Assembly (NCBI GenBank): GCA_005656395.1
Contig: SRSI01000009.1
Coordinates: forward strand, 1,240,001-1,304,000
DNA: 64,000 bases
From: Strongyloides papillosus
Lineage: Eukaryota; Nematoda; Chromadorea; Rhabditida; Strongyloididae
Direction: 5' to 3'
Below are positions 12,726 through 24,831 of this stretch, one piece after another (the stretch's first letter is position 1; every line of letters begins with the position of its first letter). The notes below the pieces were generated by a model. It searched no databases. It was not told the DNA's origin and worked only from the letters and a program-made list of their open reading frames with translations. The translations under genes and the position numbers were made by a program.

Positions 12726-13859
12726 ATGGAACCTACAAAATCAAATCGTCAAAAAGGGAGATATGAAAAAGTTAAGCATCTTGGTGAAGGTCAATTTGCA
12801 AATGTTTACCTTGCGAAAGATACCATTACTAATGATTTAGTTGCTATAAAAAAGATTAAACTTGGTTCAATAACAGAAGTTAGAGATGGAATAAACCGAA
12901 CAGCTTTACGTGAAATTAAGCTACTTCAAGAGATCAAACACGATAATATTATTTGCGTAAGTCATTAAACAGTATTTGTGGTTTATACAGTTATTTGTAG
13001 TTACGAGACGTAATTGGTCACAAAAAAAATATTCAACTTGTTATGGACTTTATGGAAACTGATTTAGAAATTGTAATTAAGGATAGAAGTATTATTTTGA
13101 TGTTGCCACACATAAAAAACATTATTCTTCAGGTTTTGTTAGGTCTTGAATATCTTCATAACAATTGGATTCTTCATCGGGATCTCAAACCTAACAATTT
13201 ACTGATTAACAATAATGGACGTGTAAAAATTACTGATTTTGGTTTGGCAAGATTCTATGGTTCTCCAAATAAACAGTATACTTGTCAAGTTATTACTATT
13301 TGGTATCGTCCACCTGAATTATTATTTGGAGCTTCAAATTATAGTACATCAATTGATATTTGGTCAGTTGGATGTATAATTGCTGAACTACTTTTAAGAA
13401 CACCAATATTTACTGGAAGATCAGATATTGACCAACTTTCTAAAATTTTTCGTATTTTGGGAACACCAAAATTAGAAGATTGGCCTGTAAGTTATTTTAA
13501 ACTTTTAAATATTATAATATAAATTATATTTTTTTAAGTTGATGGTAGAATTACCGGGATATTGTGAACCAAAACAAGAACCTGGAATAGAACTTAATCA
13601 AGTTTTTACAGCAGCAAGTGAAGATTTACTAGAATTAATAAGAGGAACATTTACATTCAATCCACTCAAAAGATATACTGCCACGCAATGTCTAGAAAGT
13701 AGTTATTTTAAATCTCATCCATATGCATGTGCAGATAATGAAATTCCATTACCGGCCAATGCTCGTGAAAATCCATTGATGAAAGCATCAAAACAGAGAA
13801 ATAAAACTAACATTAGTGAAAATGGAAGAGTTCGGAGGAAATTAGAATTCAATAAATAA
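12726..13859 (+). CDS. cdk-7: cyclin-dependent kinase 7 (CAK/TFIIH kinase)
   Basis: Catalytic subunit of the CDK-activating kinase and of TFIIH; it phosphorylates other CDKs and the RNA polymerase II C-terminal repeat. Exons are 12726-12956, 13001-13486 and 13539-13859 with 44- and 52-bp introns; product 345 aa. Glycine loop GEGQFANV (20-27), ATP lysine K42, the CDK7 signature [17 protein letters not shown]138 and DFG D156 are all present. Both T-loop phosphosites are kept: S165 in GSPN and T171 in KQYT. The segment after it reads TIWYRPPE, where animal CDK7 has TRWYRAPE; the RPPE form is usual in CDK9/12. The C-terminal tail is basic. Confidence 0.95.
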
Positions 13860-14086
13860 TTCTTTATCCAATATTTTAATTTATTTTACTTTTATTATAT
13901 TTTGTTAACATAAAAATATATACAATCTTATTTGACACAGTAAATGGTTCTATAAATTTAATTTTTAATGATAATGAATAAAATTATTTGTTTACATTTC
14001 CTTAAACATATAACAATGGATGAATAAAAGTTAAGGAACGTCTTTATGAGAATCTTGTACATGAGTTGTATCTTTATGTAAAAACA

Positions 14087-15023
14087 CTAAAATACGATTT
14101 CATCCTGGATAACATTATTTCCTTGGTATTCTGAAAATCGGAGGATTTCGGAATTAGGGGAACCTAAAAATATATATATAATTTATAAAAAGATAAAATT
14201 TATACATACCTCTTTTTTTTCTTCTAAAGTAATATAGTTGTTCTGAACTTCTGGAAATTCTTTGTAAATGAAAAACGTCTTTAGATAAACAATGTCTTGT
14301 TATCATAACGCTATCCAATTTCAATAAGTTTTCAACGCTGATTCTTGGACCTACACGATAAGTCTCTTTGACAACTCTAGGATAATGTTTTTCATTGTCT
14401 GGAAAAGCTTCTTGTAATTGGTTTATTAAATCTATAAAAACTTTTGGCATTGGAATAATATTATGATCTAATGGTTTTAAAAAACAACGTTGTTCAAGAA
14501 CATCGACAATAGCTGTGACATTTTTTCTAAAATCATGTATATATATTGTCTTTCTATTTAAACCAAATTGAGGAACTTGAATTTTTTCATATAAACCATC
14601 CGAGTCTATTTCCATATTTTGTTCTAGATGAGCTGGGAGGCCATTAGAAATAAAATCTGTTGAATACCATCCACAATAAGTTGGTTTGTAAATAAAATAA
14701 CGGTACATTAAAATTCCAGAAATAAGGAGAGCAATTAAAAGCCAAAGTAAAAGTATCATAGCACAAATTTGAGCTAATCTCGGATCGTGGTAAACACGAT
14801 TTTTCATAACATAAATCAATCTTTTTGGTAGAAATTCTTTTTCATTATTTCTTCTGTTTCCAGATGACATTCGTTTTGGATCAAAATCGGAATAATCATT
14901 TGATATCATTTTTGGAGAGTATGGTACTTTTATATTTGGATTAGTTGCATCAGCAAGAAGATTTTTTTCTTCCAATGTTAGTTTAGTATCATTGTTAATA
15001 TTGTCTGTTTCACTGACCTCCAT
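14087..15023 (-). CDS. ITM2: ITM2/BRI-type BRICHOS membrane protein with furin-type pro-peptide site
   Basis: Type II membrane protein of the integral membrane protein 2 family. Exons are 15023-14210 and 14163-14087 with a 46-bp intron; product 296 aa. The cytoplasmic N-terminus is about 84 residues. One membrane helix (85-110) follows. The lumenal BRICHOS domain has its two conserved cysteines, C180 and C245. A polybasic proprotein-convertase site RRKKR (267-271) is followed by a 25-residue C-terminal peptide beginning GSPNSEILRF and ending DEIVF. This matches the BRI2 plan, in which furin releases a C-terminal peptide. The released peptide here has no cysteine, unlike human Bri23. The intron splits the first codon after the cleavage site, so the peptide is encoded by its own exon. 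The gene is tail to tail with cdk-7, 227 bp apart. Confidence 0.88.
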
Positions 15024-16905
15024 ATTATCTATAAATTGTACATTATAAAATTCTTTATATAAAAATAATTTAAGAGTATATAAATAAGAATTAAAAATTA
15101 AATATATGGTAAATAAAAATAATTTATATAAATTTAAAAACTTTGATAATTATTATTTTCTAATAAATTTTAGTTAATTCAATAGGATTTTTTCATAAAC
15201 AAAATTATAACATAATACAACGTGCTACTAAAAATATTAAAAATATTTTATGAATTATTTATAAAGCCGTAAACACAATGTATAACATAGAATTCTTTCT
15301 TTGGAGTATAGTTAGACACGAAAGTATAATTCATGTGGTTATCAGAAGACCACATAAGCGATGTATCAAAACCTTTAAGAATATTATATTTTCCATATAG
15401 TTTTAGTGTTTACAATAAAAATGGCACAATCAAAGATTAATTAAAAAAGAATACAAGTGTCGATAACTTCCTAAAATAATGAAGCAAAAAGAGAACGAAC
15501 AAAGATTAAAATATAAATAAGCAACTTGATAAAATTAATATAATTTTCTTTATAATTATTTTAAAACGTTTCTGATATCTTGTAGAATTTTGATTATATT
15601 AGCTAAATTTAAAAAAATGTATAAGTTTTTATTGTAAAAAAAATTTCTAAATTTAAATGAAGCACTACATTAGAATGAAAATCTAAGTTAATAAAAGAAT
15701 TTATTTGCCCTATAATATTTTATATTATCATTATAAATCCGCCACCAAAATAATTATCAATAATATAAACATATAAAAGTTGCAATTTAAGAACTTATAA
15801 ACTTGTAAATAATATATTAACAATAAATTTATCAATGTCATTAAAATGTGAAAACTGAATTGTAAGCTACTTTCTCTTACTACCACACGGAAATAGATAA
15901 TCTTATATCTCAATATTGTGGAACTCTTTTCATCATTAACATTAAATGTACTATATCTAAGAAGACTCTGTCAAATATGCTATATAATTTATATAGATGA
16001 ATAATCTAGGCGTTGTACAACAGCTGCTAATGAATAGTTCCCAACAAAGAATATGCCGCATTGAATTAGATGTATAGAGACACATGCTAAAAAGTTTAGA
16101 AATAACATAAAAGAATCGGGATCAAAAAAAAGATTCTTTACAATATATTAAAGATTTTATGAATATAAAAATATTTAATCTTTACTACACATTTTTTAAA
16201 AATATAAAATAAAATACTTTTTCTTTAATAAAAATCCGTTGTTTTATTTAAAAATGAATGACAAACATTTGCTATAAAAGTGACGTTTAATAATATAACA
16301 TTTGGTTGATGTAATAATTAGTACTAAATTATATATGATGAAAATAAGTTTTTTCTTCAAATATAATATGATATATAATACGCTTCTGAAAGTTAAAACT
16401 AGTTCGTAATCTCAAAAAACACATAAAAAAGTGTTATAAATGGTATTTCAATCCATTTTTTGGTGTGTGATATAAAATATGAAATAAAAGCTTTGACAAA
16501 AATAAATCGAGAAAATTATATAATTTTCAAAGAAATTGTATACAACTGAAATTTATTTGTGAATTATTTATTGTTTAAATAAGTATCAAAAAAATATTTT
16601 GTATAACTTGTAGTGATAAAAATTTTTTCATTAGAATAAATAAATAGATATTATATAAAACGTCAAATTATTTCCATGAATAGACAAAATTATTTCACTT
16701 CTACATTTTACCTTTCTCATCGTTTAATTTTTAAAAGACTTTTATAATCACATTACAAATTATACTACTTCTAAATAATAAATTTTTTTCCAATAATCAT
16801 TAAATCTATTCATCATAAAACTTTTACAAAGAAACAAGTAATAAAATATAACTATAATAGAAAATATTATATTCATGATATTTTTCTGCTATTTATAGTA
16901 ACGAT

Positions 16906-16935
16906 ATCTTTATAATACGATATTATTATAAAGAT
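16906..16935. repeat. perfect 12-bp inverted repeat with 6-base loop
   Basis: Arms at 16906-16917 and 16924-16935 are exact reverse complements (ATCTTTATAATA and TATTATAAAGAT) around CGATAT. It could form a hairpin or cruciform. In such AT-rich DNA it may be chance. Confidence 0.5.
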
Positions 16936-18795
16936 TTAGAATTTGTTCTTATACATATTAAATCAAAAATTTTGAATATCAATCTATCAAGTTATAATCT
17001 ATATTAATTTCTTTGAAAACAAAGTTTTGTCTTATAAATTTTTTTGAAAATATTTTTATTCTTAACAATTTTATGAATAGTAGAGACAAAATTGAAATGA
17101 CAATAGTATATAAATTTTATTTTTTATATAAACAAACTTTCTGACACATTATTTATAAAAAAAATTTTGCCGAAATTTTGTAACTATTCTAGTGTATGGT
17201 GTGATGTCAAAAATCTAACATAGTTACATAAGTCCATAACATTTTAGGAAATGTAAATTCTTTCGAAGTATTAAGAATTGTATGTTTACTAGACAATATT
17301 ATTTAATATTATCTTTAAAAATATATGGTGAAAAAAGCTTCAATTTTATATAAATACTAGATTATACAGATTTCTGACACAAAAAAATTTTTTAAGCTAA
17401 AAATTTTAAACATGCAAATATATGTTTTTTGGAATAGATTTAAATATTTAGAATATTAAGAAGAAAAAAACTGCCAACTTTCGATTTATATCTCTAAGGA
17501 ACTTTACGTTTGGAATATTTTATCAAAAATATTGAGAAATTTAATATGAAAAAGAGCAAAAATTAATTTTATCGTAAATACATTAATGTCAAACTCAAAT
17601 TTAATGCTATTAAAATTCCCAATAAAGGTAGTTAAAATCATAGTAAAATATTATTTTTATGTAGTTTATTACTAGATTTAATCCTCTAATCAAAAATAAT
17701 TGAAATAAAACAGATAATCAAAAATAATTTAATTTAAAGTAGCATAAAATATATCATTTATAAATGACAATATGAAAATATGAAACTAAATAAATTGTAA
17801 ACTAAAACTTATTAACTTTTTTCTAATTTACACCATTTTTATTACTAAACAGAGTAACGGTATGAACTTAAGTTGGTGTATATTGTGCCAATGCATTAAC
17901 TTTTTACAAAACTACCTATGAATAACAGTGGTTAAATTTATCTTTATTAGGTGTTTATAAGAGACCTATTCATGTATATTGAAATTGTGACCTCATTTGC
18001 AGTGTTATTACTTTATATGCATTTTCAATGTTTGAAGATTAGTGAAGATAATAACATTGTTATTCACATAAAAAAGAATATAAAGATCGCCTATATCTTT
18101 ATTAAAAATAATAAAAATAACTTATTTCAACATAATCTTTAAAAAAAATAATATACGTATCTTGAAAAATATTCTGAAAATTAAACAGTAACCAATGAAT
18201 TTTTATTCTCATTACTTTTTAATATACACAAAGGTTAAATAAAAAGTCTTATAAAAACAGAAGCGTCGGCATACTTTGATGGAAATATTTAATTTCGAAA
18301 TTAAGCATTAAGCTTCGTAAATTATTATAATATATAAATAAACATAATACTAATTTTTTTTAAATTACGTTATTTATGATTTTATTAATTTTATAATTGT
18401 TAAAACCCATAAGTTAAAATATTTTCACAATTATTAAAAACAATTTATTCCTGTTAAATGTAAAGTATATTTTTTCACAATTCAAATAAATAATTCAGCT
18501 ATGTATTATGTTTTTATTCATATAATAAAAAAATAATCTTCTTACATATTTCATGCCTTAATGTGATTTTATATACCAATAAAACTATTACATTTTGAGG
18601 AAGTACAATTTTTTAATGTGAAATAGTCACATTTAAAGAAGAGTAATAGTGGTTTATATTAAATTATACAAGCTAGTGCTGTAAATTCTAATTGTTTTAT
18701 TCATTTTTATTATAATTGACATTAGAATTTATTAAAAAAATCTGAAATATTTTATGTTCTTAAGATCATTTAAAAAAGATCTTGTCTTTTTTTGT

Positions 18796-18797
18796 AG
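18796..18797 (+). promoter_or_regulatory. putative trans-splice acceptor AG for the MFSD8-like gene
   Basis: A pyrimidine run (CTTTTTTTGTAG) ends 16 bases before the ATG at 18814, with no coding frame upstream. This fits a spliced-leader acceptor. Confidence 0.45.
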
Positions 18798-18813
18798 TTT
18801 ATAAAAAATTGAA

Positions 18814-20336
18814 ATGACAAATGATAAGTTTTTGAACAACAAGTTTTGTGAATATACTAATTGGCAAAGTATATATGGAGTTGGATTGTTATCATTAATA
18901 ACAAATGCACAATATACAGTTTATTTTTCTTCAGTTTGGCCATATCTTCAAGTGGTATGTTTTGATAATAATTCATTCAATCAAACTTGTTGATTTAGCT
19001 TGTTCCTAATATCAAGGAAGAATTTTATGGATTATTATTAACATCCTATTCCATTGGAACAATATTTTTTTCTCCTGTCTTTGGATGGTGGTCCAATAAA
19101 TTAAAAAGTATTAAAATTCCATTATATACTGGTGTATTATGTCAATTGTGTGGTAATATTATTTACCTTTCATTAGGAGAATTATCAAATTATAGAAAAG
19201 AATTGATGGTTTTAGCTCGTTTAATAAATGGTGTTGGAGCTGCAAATGTTTCATTATTTAGAAGTTATGCCGCTACATCATCATTGCCAAATGACAGAAC
19301 GGCAGCTATCAGTATTATTAATTGTGGTTTAGCGATTGGAATTACCTTAGGACCGTTTTTTAATATTATTTTTGCTATTATTGGCTATCCTGAATATAGA
19401 ATCTTAAATTTATTTACACTTAATATTTATACCCTACCTGCTTTCATATCAACAATATTAAATGTATCTTCGCTAATTTGTATAAAATTTCTATTTGAAG
19501 AAAAATATGCTGGAATAAATGATAAATATTTTAACTTAAAATCATTATCAAAAAATTCTGAACCAGTGAAAAATATTCCCAAGTATGACAAAAAAGCGGT
19601 AGGAATAATTTTTTTGATTAGATTTACCATGATGTTTATAAAAAATACATGTAATATACTTAATCCATTTTTGTCAATGATGATGTTTAATTTTACGAAA
19701 AAAGAAACAATTGAAACAATTTCAATCACTGAAGGATATATAGGATTAACAGCCATTGTTGTACATGCATTATATGTCTTTCTAAATTTGGGACAATAGT
19801 ATGTTTTCAAATAATTTATCTTATCTTAATATTATTTTAGTGGCAAATTCCGTCGAAACTTAATGATTGGCTTATCTTTATTACTAATCTTCCATTTAAT
19901 AATATATCCTTATCCATTTTTGTATTATAATAATACAACTGTTACAAGAATAGATACAGAAGAAATTAACATAACTTCTTCAACTGAACAAATTGGATGT
20001 AGTATTAGTAAATTTAATTGGTGTTATGATTTACCAAAGATTTCACCACTAATATATTTTGCTTCATATGCTTTACTTATTGGCTTGTCATTACCAATTA
20101 TAAATGCAAATATGAATACTATATTTTCGAGGATTCTTGGACCTCGATTTCAAGGGACAATGCACGGTTTAAATCAAATGTGTGGAAGCATTGCCCAGGC
20201 TATAGCACCATTAATAACTTCAAATGTCTATAAAATATATGGTCCAACAAAAATATGGTGGTATCAAATAACATTATCAATATTTACACTTTTACTATGT
20301 ATCATCAACTATGAAAGATTGACTCCACTTACATAA
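18814..20336 (+). CDS. MFSD8 (CLN7)-like major facilitator transporter
   Basis: Exons are 18814-18954, 18999-19798 and 19841-20336 with 44- and 42-bp introns; product 478 aa, close to MFSD8 length. The frame is almost wholly hydrophobic segments, consistent with about 12 membrane helices. MFSD8-type landmarks: WPYLQ after helix 1, TSYSIG and SPVFGWWSN across helices 2-3, and ARLINGVGAANV..RSYAA with a following DRTAA. MFSD8/CLN7 is a lysosomal membrane protein reported as a chloride channel or transporter and mutated in a human ceroid lipofuscinosis. An extended loop with N-glycosylation sequons lies in the last exon. Family is likely; substrate unknown. Confidence 0.8.
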
Positions 20337-20763
20337 ACACAAAATGTAGTAATTATTTTTAGATTTTTAACAACTACTGACTCTTTTGTTTTTTGAAAAT
20401 TCACTAATTTTTTTAAATCAGATGAAAAATTATATTTGAACATTTTAATCAATCGGAAACCACACAAATTTTTAAAAATATTATTGTTACTATTTTTGAC
20501 ATACTAAAATAAAAAAATTGTTGCCAACCAAACACAATCTATTTTAGAGTATAAAAACAAGTTTTAATATGTAATTGACTCTTAAAATAATAATAATTGA
20601 TTGAGTATAATAAATGATAAAAATATAAACAATCATTGCACGGAAGCTATTGTTTTTGTTATATTATAAATGTTAAAATTGTTTTAAAAAAATTAAATTT
20701 CAATAAAATAATAATATATATTTGATATTTAATGTTTGAATTTATATAAATTAGAAATTTTTT
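20337..20763. other. convergent spacer between two transporter genes
   Basis: AT-rich sequence holding the 3' ends of the MFSD8-like (+) and UNC-93-like (-) genes. Nothing else is seen. Confidence 0.5.
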
Positions 20764-22080
20764 CTATGACTCATCTTCCATTCTTCTGGATGTTGATTTT
20801 ACTTTTTGAAGCATCATATAAGCAACAAATGTAATCCCTAACATTCCAAGTAATATTGTACATTGAAACAAAAAACTAATATACATGCTGCTAAGAAAAG
20901 AAGATGCTGCTCCTGCAGCAATCCAAAAATTAAATAAAGCAAAAGCTTCACCTCCATTCTTAGGTAAAATTTCTAGTAATTCTGAGGTTACTTGTGTTTT
21001 GAACATTGCGTCAGAAAAGCCATAAATAAAATTAGCCAATGCTAAGACAGACATCAGAGGTGGTAAAAAGCCATATCCACGCAATGAGTTGTGAGGTAAG
21101 TATAATATAAAAACAACAAATGAAAATAAATAACATACCATTGACAACAATACTTTGCCTTTTTTTGTAAGAATACCTGGATGTTTACTAATAAAATTAA
21201 AGGTAAATGAGCCAAATATTTGTCCAGCTCCAAATAATGTACAACACAAAGGTCCAAACCATGAAATGTAATTTTTCAACTGTTCACTTAATGGCAGTAA
21301 TGATGGTATTACTACACTAAAAAATGAAAGTGAAACACCAAGAAACAAATAAATAGGTATTAATGTTATCATTTCTTTCCTTGTCGCAATTTTGATAAGA
21401 GTATAGATATTTGAATTTTTTTCTTCAATTTCTACTTCTTTTTCATTTAAACTCTTTAGGGGCATTTGTTTTTCCATGTCATTTATATTTTGTGTATTTG
21501 GCAAAAAAACAAATGTTAAGACACCTACAAGACAAATTCCACCAAATATAATATAATATATTTGTATGTCAATTAATGAAGGATGTTCAATATTATCGAC
21601 TCCTATAGTCATAATAAGCATAAAAATTCCACCAAATAAAATACCATTTTGAGTTATACCCATAAAAACAGTTGTATTCCTTTCACATGTCTCAACATTT
21701 GAATAACTTGCTAATTTTTCTCCTTGTGATGCCCATAGGATAGCGGCAGCAAGTCCCAATAAAATATTTAAAGCATAATATACGTATTCATAAAAAAATA
21801 TAAAATGTAACATATATAAGGTGAAACATAATGATCCAAAAATTAATCCTGTCTTAGAACCTATCTTTGATACAATATGAGCAGAAAATAGGCAGGAAAT
21901 CATAAACGATAGATAGTATAGACATAATGCAATATAAGCACAATCTTTATACATATCATTATTTTCTTCAACTAATCTTTTTATAACTGACACAGTAATA
22001 AATCCATGACAGGAGAATGATGAAAACAAAATCACTACTCCTGAACTTAGTTGAATAACATTTCTTAAACTAGACCTCAT
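20764..22080 (-). CDS. UNC-93-like (UNC93/MFSD11 family) membrane protein
   Basis: Single exon, 438 aa. It has about 11-12 hydrophobic helices and a charged cytoplasmic loop in the middle (around EKQMPLKSLNEKEVEIEEK). UNC-93 family signatures include the N-terminal SFSCHGF region, the segment LGLAAAILWASQGEKLASYS near residue 115 and the GAGQIFGS stretch in the second half. UNC-93 in C. elegans regulates a two-pore potassium channel; MFSD11-type relatives have no clear substrate. No catalytic assignment is possible from sequence. Start is the first ATG, immediately before helix 1. Confidence 0.8.
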   Translation of the reverse strand: MRSSLRNVIQLSSGVVILFSSFSCHGFITVSVIKRLVEENNDMYKDCAYIALCLYYLSFMISCLFSAHIVSKIGSKTGLIFGSLCFTLYMLHFIFFYEYVYYALNILLGLAAAILWASQGEKLASYSNVETCERNTTVFMGITQNGILFGGIFMLIMTIGVDNIEHPSLIDIQIYYIIFGGICLVGVLTFVFLPNTQNINDMEKQMPLKSLNEKEVEIEEKNSNIYTLIKIATRKEMITLIPIYLFLGVSLSFFSVVIPSLLPLSEQLKNYISWFGPLCCTLFGAGQIFGSFTFNFISKHPGILTKKGKVLLSMVCYLFSFVVFILYLPHNSLRGYGFLPPLMSVLALANFIYGFSDAMFKTQVTSELLEILPKNGGEAFALFNFWIAAGAASSFLSSMYISFLFQCTILLGMLGITFVAYMMLQKVKSTSRRMEDES

Positions 22081-22832
22081 TTGTTAGTGTTTAGTAAAAT
22101 AAGTGAAACAAATAAATGTAGTAATGAATGTGTTCCTTCACAGCTATATTTTATATGCTGATAAGTGCACTGTTATTTATTAAATAAGATGAAGGTAAAG
22201 AAAAGATCACAGAGCATGCGTGTTTTGTAAGTTTATAAAACAAATGTCTCTTCTGAAAAATTAGTTTAAAAAATTTTGAGATGAGATGTCAATTGAATAA
22301 AAATGTTTACATCAAAACTGTTTTATTCGCTCTATATTTAGTAAAAAAAACAGTTACAAAATCTATATAAATAGTTCAATAAATACCATTCATTAAAATA
22401 ATATATTTTTCAAATGTTTGGAATATTAGAAAGAATCCAATTTTAGAGTATTCTAAGGTTATTTTTAACGATGTTATTTTAAATATCTATTCTTCTATGT
22501 GCTTTTGAATATTCTTCATAAGAAGACATAGAAAGAGGTTTTAAGTGGTTCTCTGTCTTAAACAGAGTATAATTTTACAACCAATATAATTTTAAAGATA
22601 TTATTCCATACTTTTATTTCTGTGCCAATATGATTTTTACATATTTAATATCTTAATCATCCTATTAATTTAATGGAATGCGATTATGTAGATAGAAGTA
22701 CGTCAATAGAACATTTAACATAATTTAATAATACTTCTTCGTGCATTTCTAAAATTTAAATAAGTAATAAACAAAATTTAATTGTTTACAATGCAAATAA
22801 TTTTTTTTCTTTTTTCGTCATATGGTTAATGT
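22081..22832. other. divergent intergenic region
   Basis: Presumed promoters of the UNC-93-like gene (-) and the 159-aa gene (+). I see no further gene or repeat. Confidence 0.45.
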
Positions 22833-23351
22833 ATGAATTTTGAAGGCATATTTAGTATGCTACAACAAATTAACAGACGATTTTTGATTACAGCAAGTGC
22901 AATATCTGTTGGCGCATATCTTTGTTATGTCATTAAAAAATTTTATTTTTATTCTCAGAACAAGTCATCGGTAAGATATTTTAATATTATTGTTTTAAAA
23001 TGTCTTTAGAATATAGGAAATGATTTATTTAACAATAATGAATTGTCATACAATCTTATGGATTCGAGTGATGTATCAACAGCATCATTACCCTTCAATA
23101 ATTTAGAAATTTGTAATCATGAGATAGAAGATCAAAAAGGTACATTGTTTTTGTCAAATACATCAATACATCCAACACCACTTCAAAATGACGGTAATTT
23201 ATTTTCATTAAGCACTACACAATATCATTCAATTTATGATGGTGATAATAAAAATGAGTATAGTTCAGACAAAGATTCGATATGCTCAAATACTTCATGT
23301 GGGACTGCTGTTGGTTTCAGAACACCATTTTCAAATTTCAATGACCAGTAA
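22833..23351 (+). CDS. small membrane-anchored protein, unknown
   Basis: Exons are 22833-22970 and 23010-23351, joined across a 39-bp intron in phase; product 159 aa. I do not recognise a family. Residues 16-40 (RRFLITASAISVGAYLCYV and on) form one hydrophobic segment flanked by basic residues, a plausible N-terminal anchor such as in mitochondrial outer-membrane or ER proteins. The rest is hydrophilic, Ser/Asn/Thr-rich and probably disordered, and contains four cysteines. The gene ends only 71 bp from the end of GCAT on the other strand, so their 3' UTRs may overlap. Confidence 0.65.
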
Positions 23352-23422
23352 CATAATCGAAGAGTTGTAAATTTAGATTTAATATTTAACAAAATTACCT
23401 TAATAAATACAAAAATTAAAAT

Positions 23423-24831
23423 TTATATTACTTTTAGCTCTTTTCCTATTTTCTTAAAGGCATTTAAACAGTCATTTATTTGGTCAATTGTGTGGTTTCC
23501 AATTTGAACTCTTATACGAGCTTGTCCTTTAGGTACAACAGGAAATGAGAACCCAATTACATATATTCCTTCATCAAGCATTTTGTCAGCAAATTCTCCA
23601 GCAAGTTTGGCATCTTTTAAAAGTACTGGACAAATTGGATGTGAAGGATTTCCTAAAATGGTAAATCCTGCTTTTTTCATTTCGTTTCTAAAATGGGTTA
23701 CATTAAATTGCAAATTCTTTGTAAAATTATTCATAGGATCCATTAGTAAATCAAATGCTTTTGATGCACTACCAATGACACTTGGTGGTAAAGCATTACT
23801 AAATAAACTAGGTCTACTTTTTTGCCTAAGAATTTCAACAATTTCTTTTGATGCACAAGTATATCCACCCATTGAACCAGAAACAGCTTTTCCAAGAGTA
23901 GAATTTATAATGTCAACACGATTATATCCGATTTCTAATGCTTCTTCTGTTCCTCTACCAGTTTTTCCCAGGAATCCAGTAGCATGACATTCATCCACAA
24001 ATACAAGTGCTTTATATTTATCAGCAAGATCGCATATTTCTTTAAGTGGAGCAATATCGCCTGAAGAAAAAAAAATGTATTTCTAAATACAATATTTATA
24101 TTTGAATAGCATTGTTTTTAAATAATGCTCAATTTAAAGAATTTGATACTTTAAAATGTTAAAAACATTACCATCCATTGAATAGGCTCCATCTGTTGCT
24201 ATGATAATTCTTCTAACTGCATTACTCCTAGCTTCTCTTAATTTTTCTTCCAAGTCATTAACATCTAAGTGTTTGTAACGGTATTTTTTTGCCTTTGACA
24301 GTCTTATACCATCAATTATTGATGCATGATTTAATTCATCAGAAACAATAGCATCTTCTGGGGTTGTTAACACTTCGAAAATTCCGGCATTTGCATCGAA
24401 ACATGATGAGTACAGAATTGAATCTTCTTTATGGTGAAATTCAGCAATTTTCTTCTCAAGTTCATGATGGATATCTAGAGTTCCGCATATAAATCTTACA
24501 GACGCTAAACCAGCACCATATTTATCAATATAATCATGAGATGCTTGTATTACATCAGGATGGCTACACAATCCTAAATAATTATTAGCACAGAAGTTTA
24601 GTAAAAGTTTATCACTATTTTGAGTTTTTATTACTGTTCCCTGTGGACTAGTTATAATTCTTTCATGTTTGTATGTCCCTGCATTCTAAATATCTTTTTT
24701 AAAAACTTATCAAATGTACATACCTTAATTGATAGTAGTTCTTCTTGTAATTGTTTTTTTAATTCAGATTTTGCTTTAAATGAACAATTTCTTGTCAATA
24801 AAATTTTATTAAGGAGAAGTTTACTATTCAT
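23423..24831 (-). CDS. GCAT: 2-amino-3-ketobutyrate CoA ligase (glycine C-acetyltransferase)
   Basis: PLP enzyme of mitochondrial threonine breakdown: it converts 2-amino-3-ketobutyrate plus CoA to glycine and acetyl-CoA. Exons are 24831-24724, 24685-24172 and 24060-23423 with 38- and 111-bp introns; product 419 aa, the normal length. Markers: NAGTYKHERIITSPQG, NFCANNYLGL, SVRFICGT, the VDECHA motif (D230, H233) that holds the PLP ring, and the Schiff-base lysine K265 in STLGKA. The first 20 residues are basic, rich in Leu and free of acidic residues, a good mitochondrial presequence. An alternative in-frame ATG at 24870 would add 13 residues without harming that signal; I chose the shorter form. 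Confidence 0.93.

Larger units (their letters stand above)
15024..18813. other. 3.8 kb AT-rich intergenic region
   Basis: It lies upstream of both the ITM2 gene (-) and the transporter gene (+), so it is a divergent promoter region. Two open frames of about 60 codons (15731-15913 minus, 17951-18142 plus) have low-complexity translations and no family resemblance; I treat them as chance. I see no RNA gene. Confidence 0.5.

Noticed and set aside
15731..15913. 60-codon minus-strand frame in the 3.8-kb spacer
   Set aside because: Mostly Ile/Leu/Tyr from AT-rich DNA, no splice partners, no homology I recognise.
17951..18142. 63-codon plus-strand frame in the 3.8-kb spacer
   Set aside because: Low-complexity Lys/Asn/Ile tail and non-ATG-like context; probably chance.
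19427..19810. 127-codon minus-strand frame inside the MFSD8-like gene
   Set aside because: It lies wholly antisense to a conserved transporter exon and has no family resemblance.
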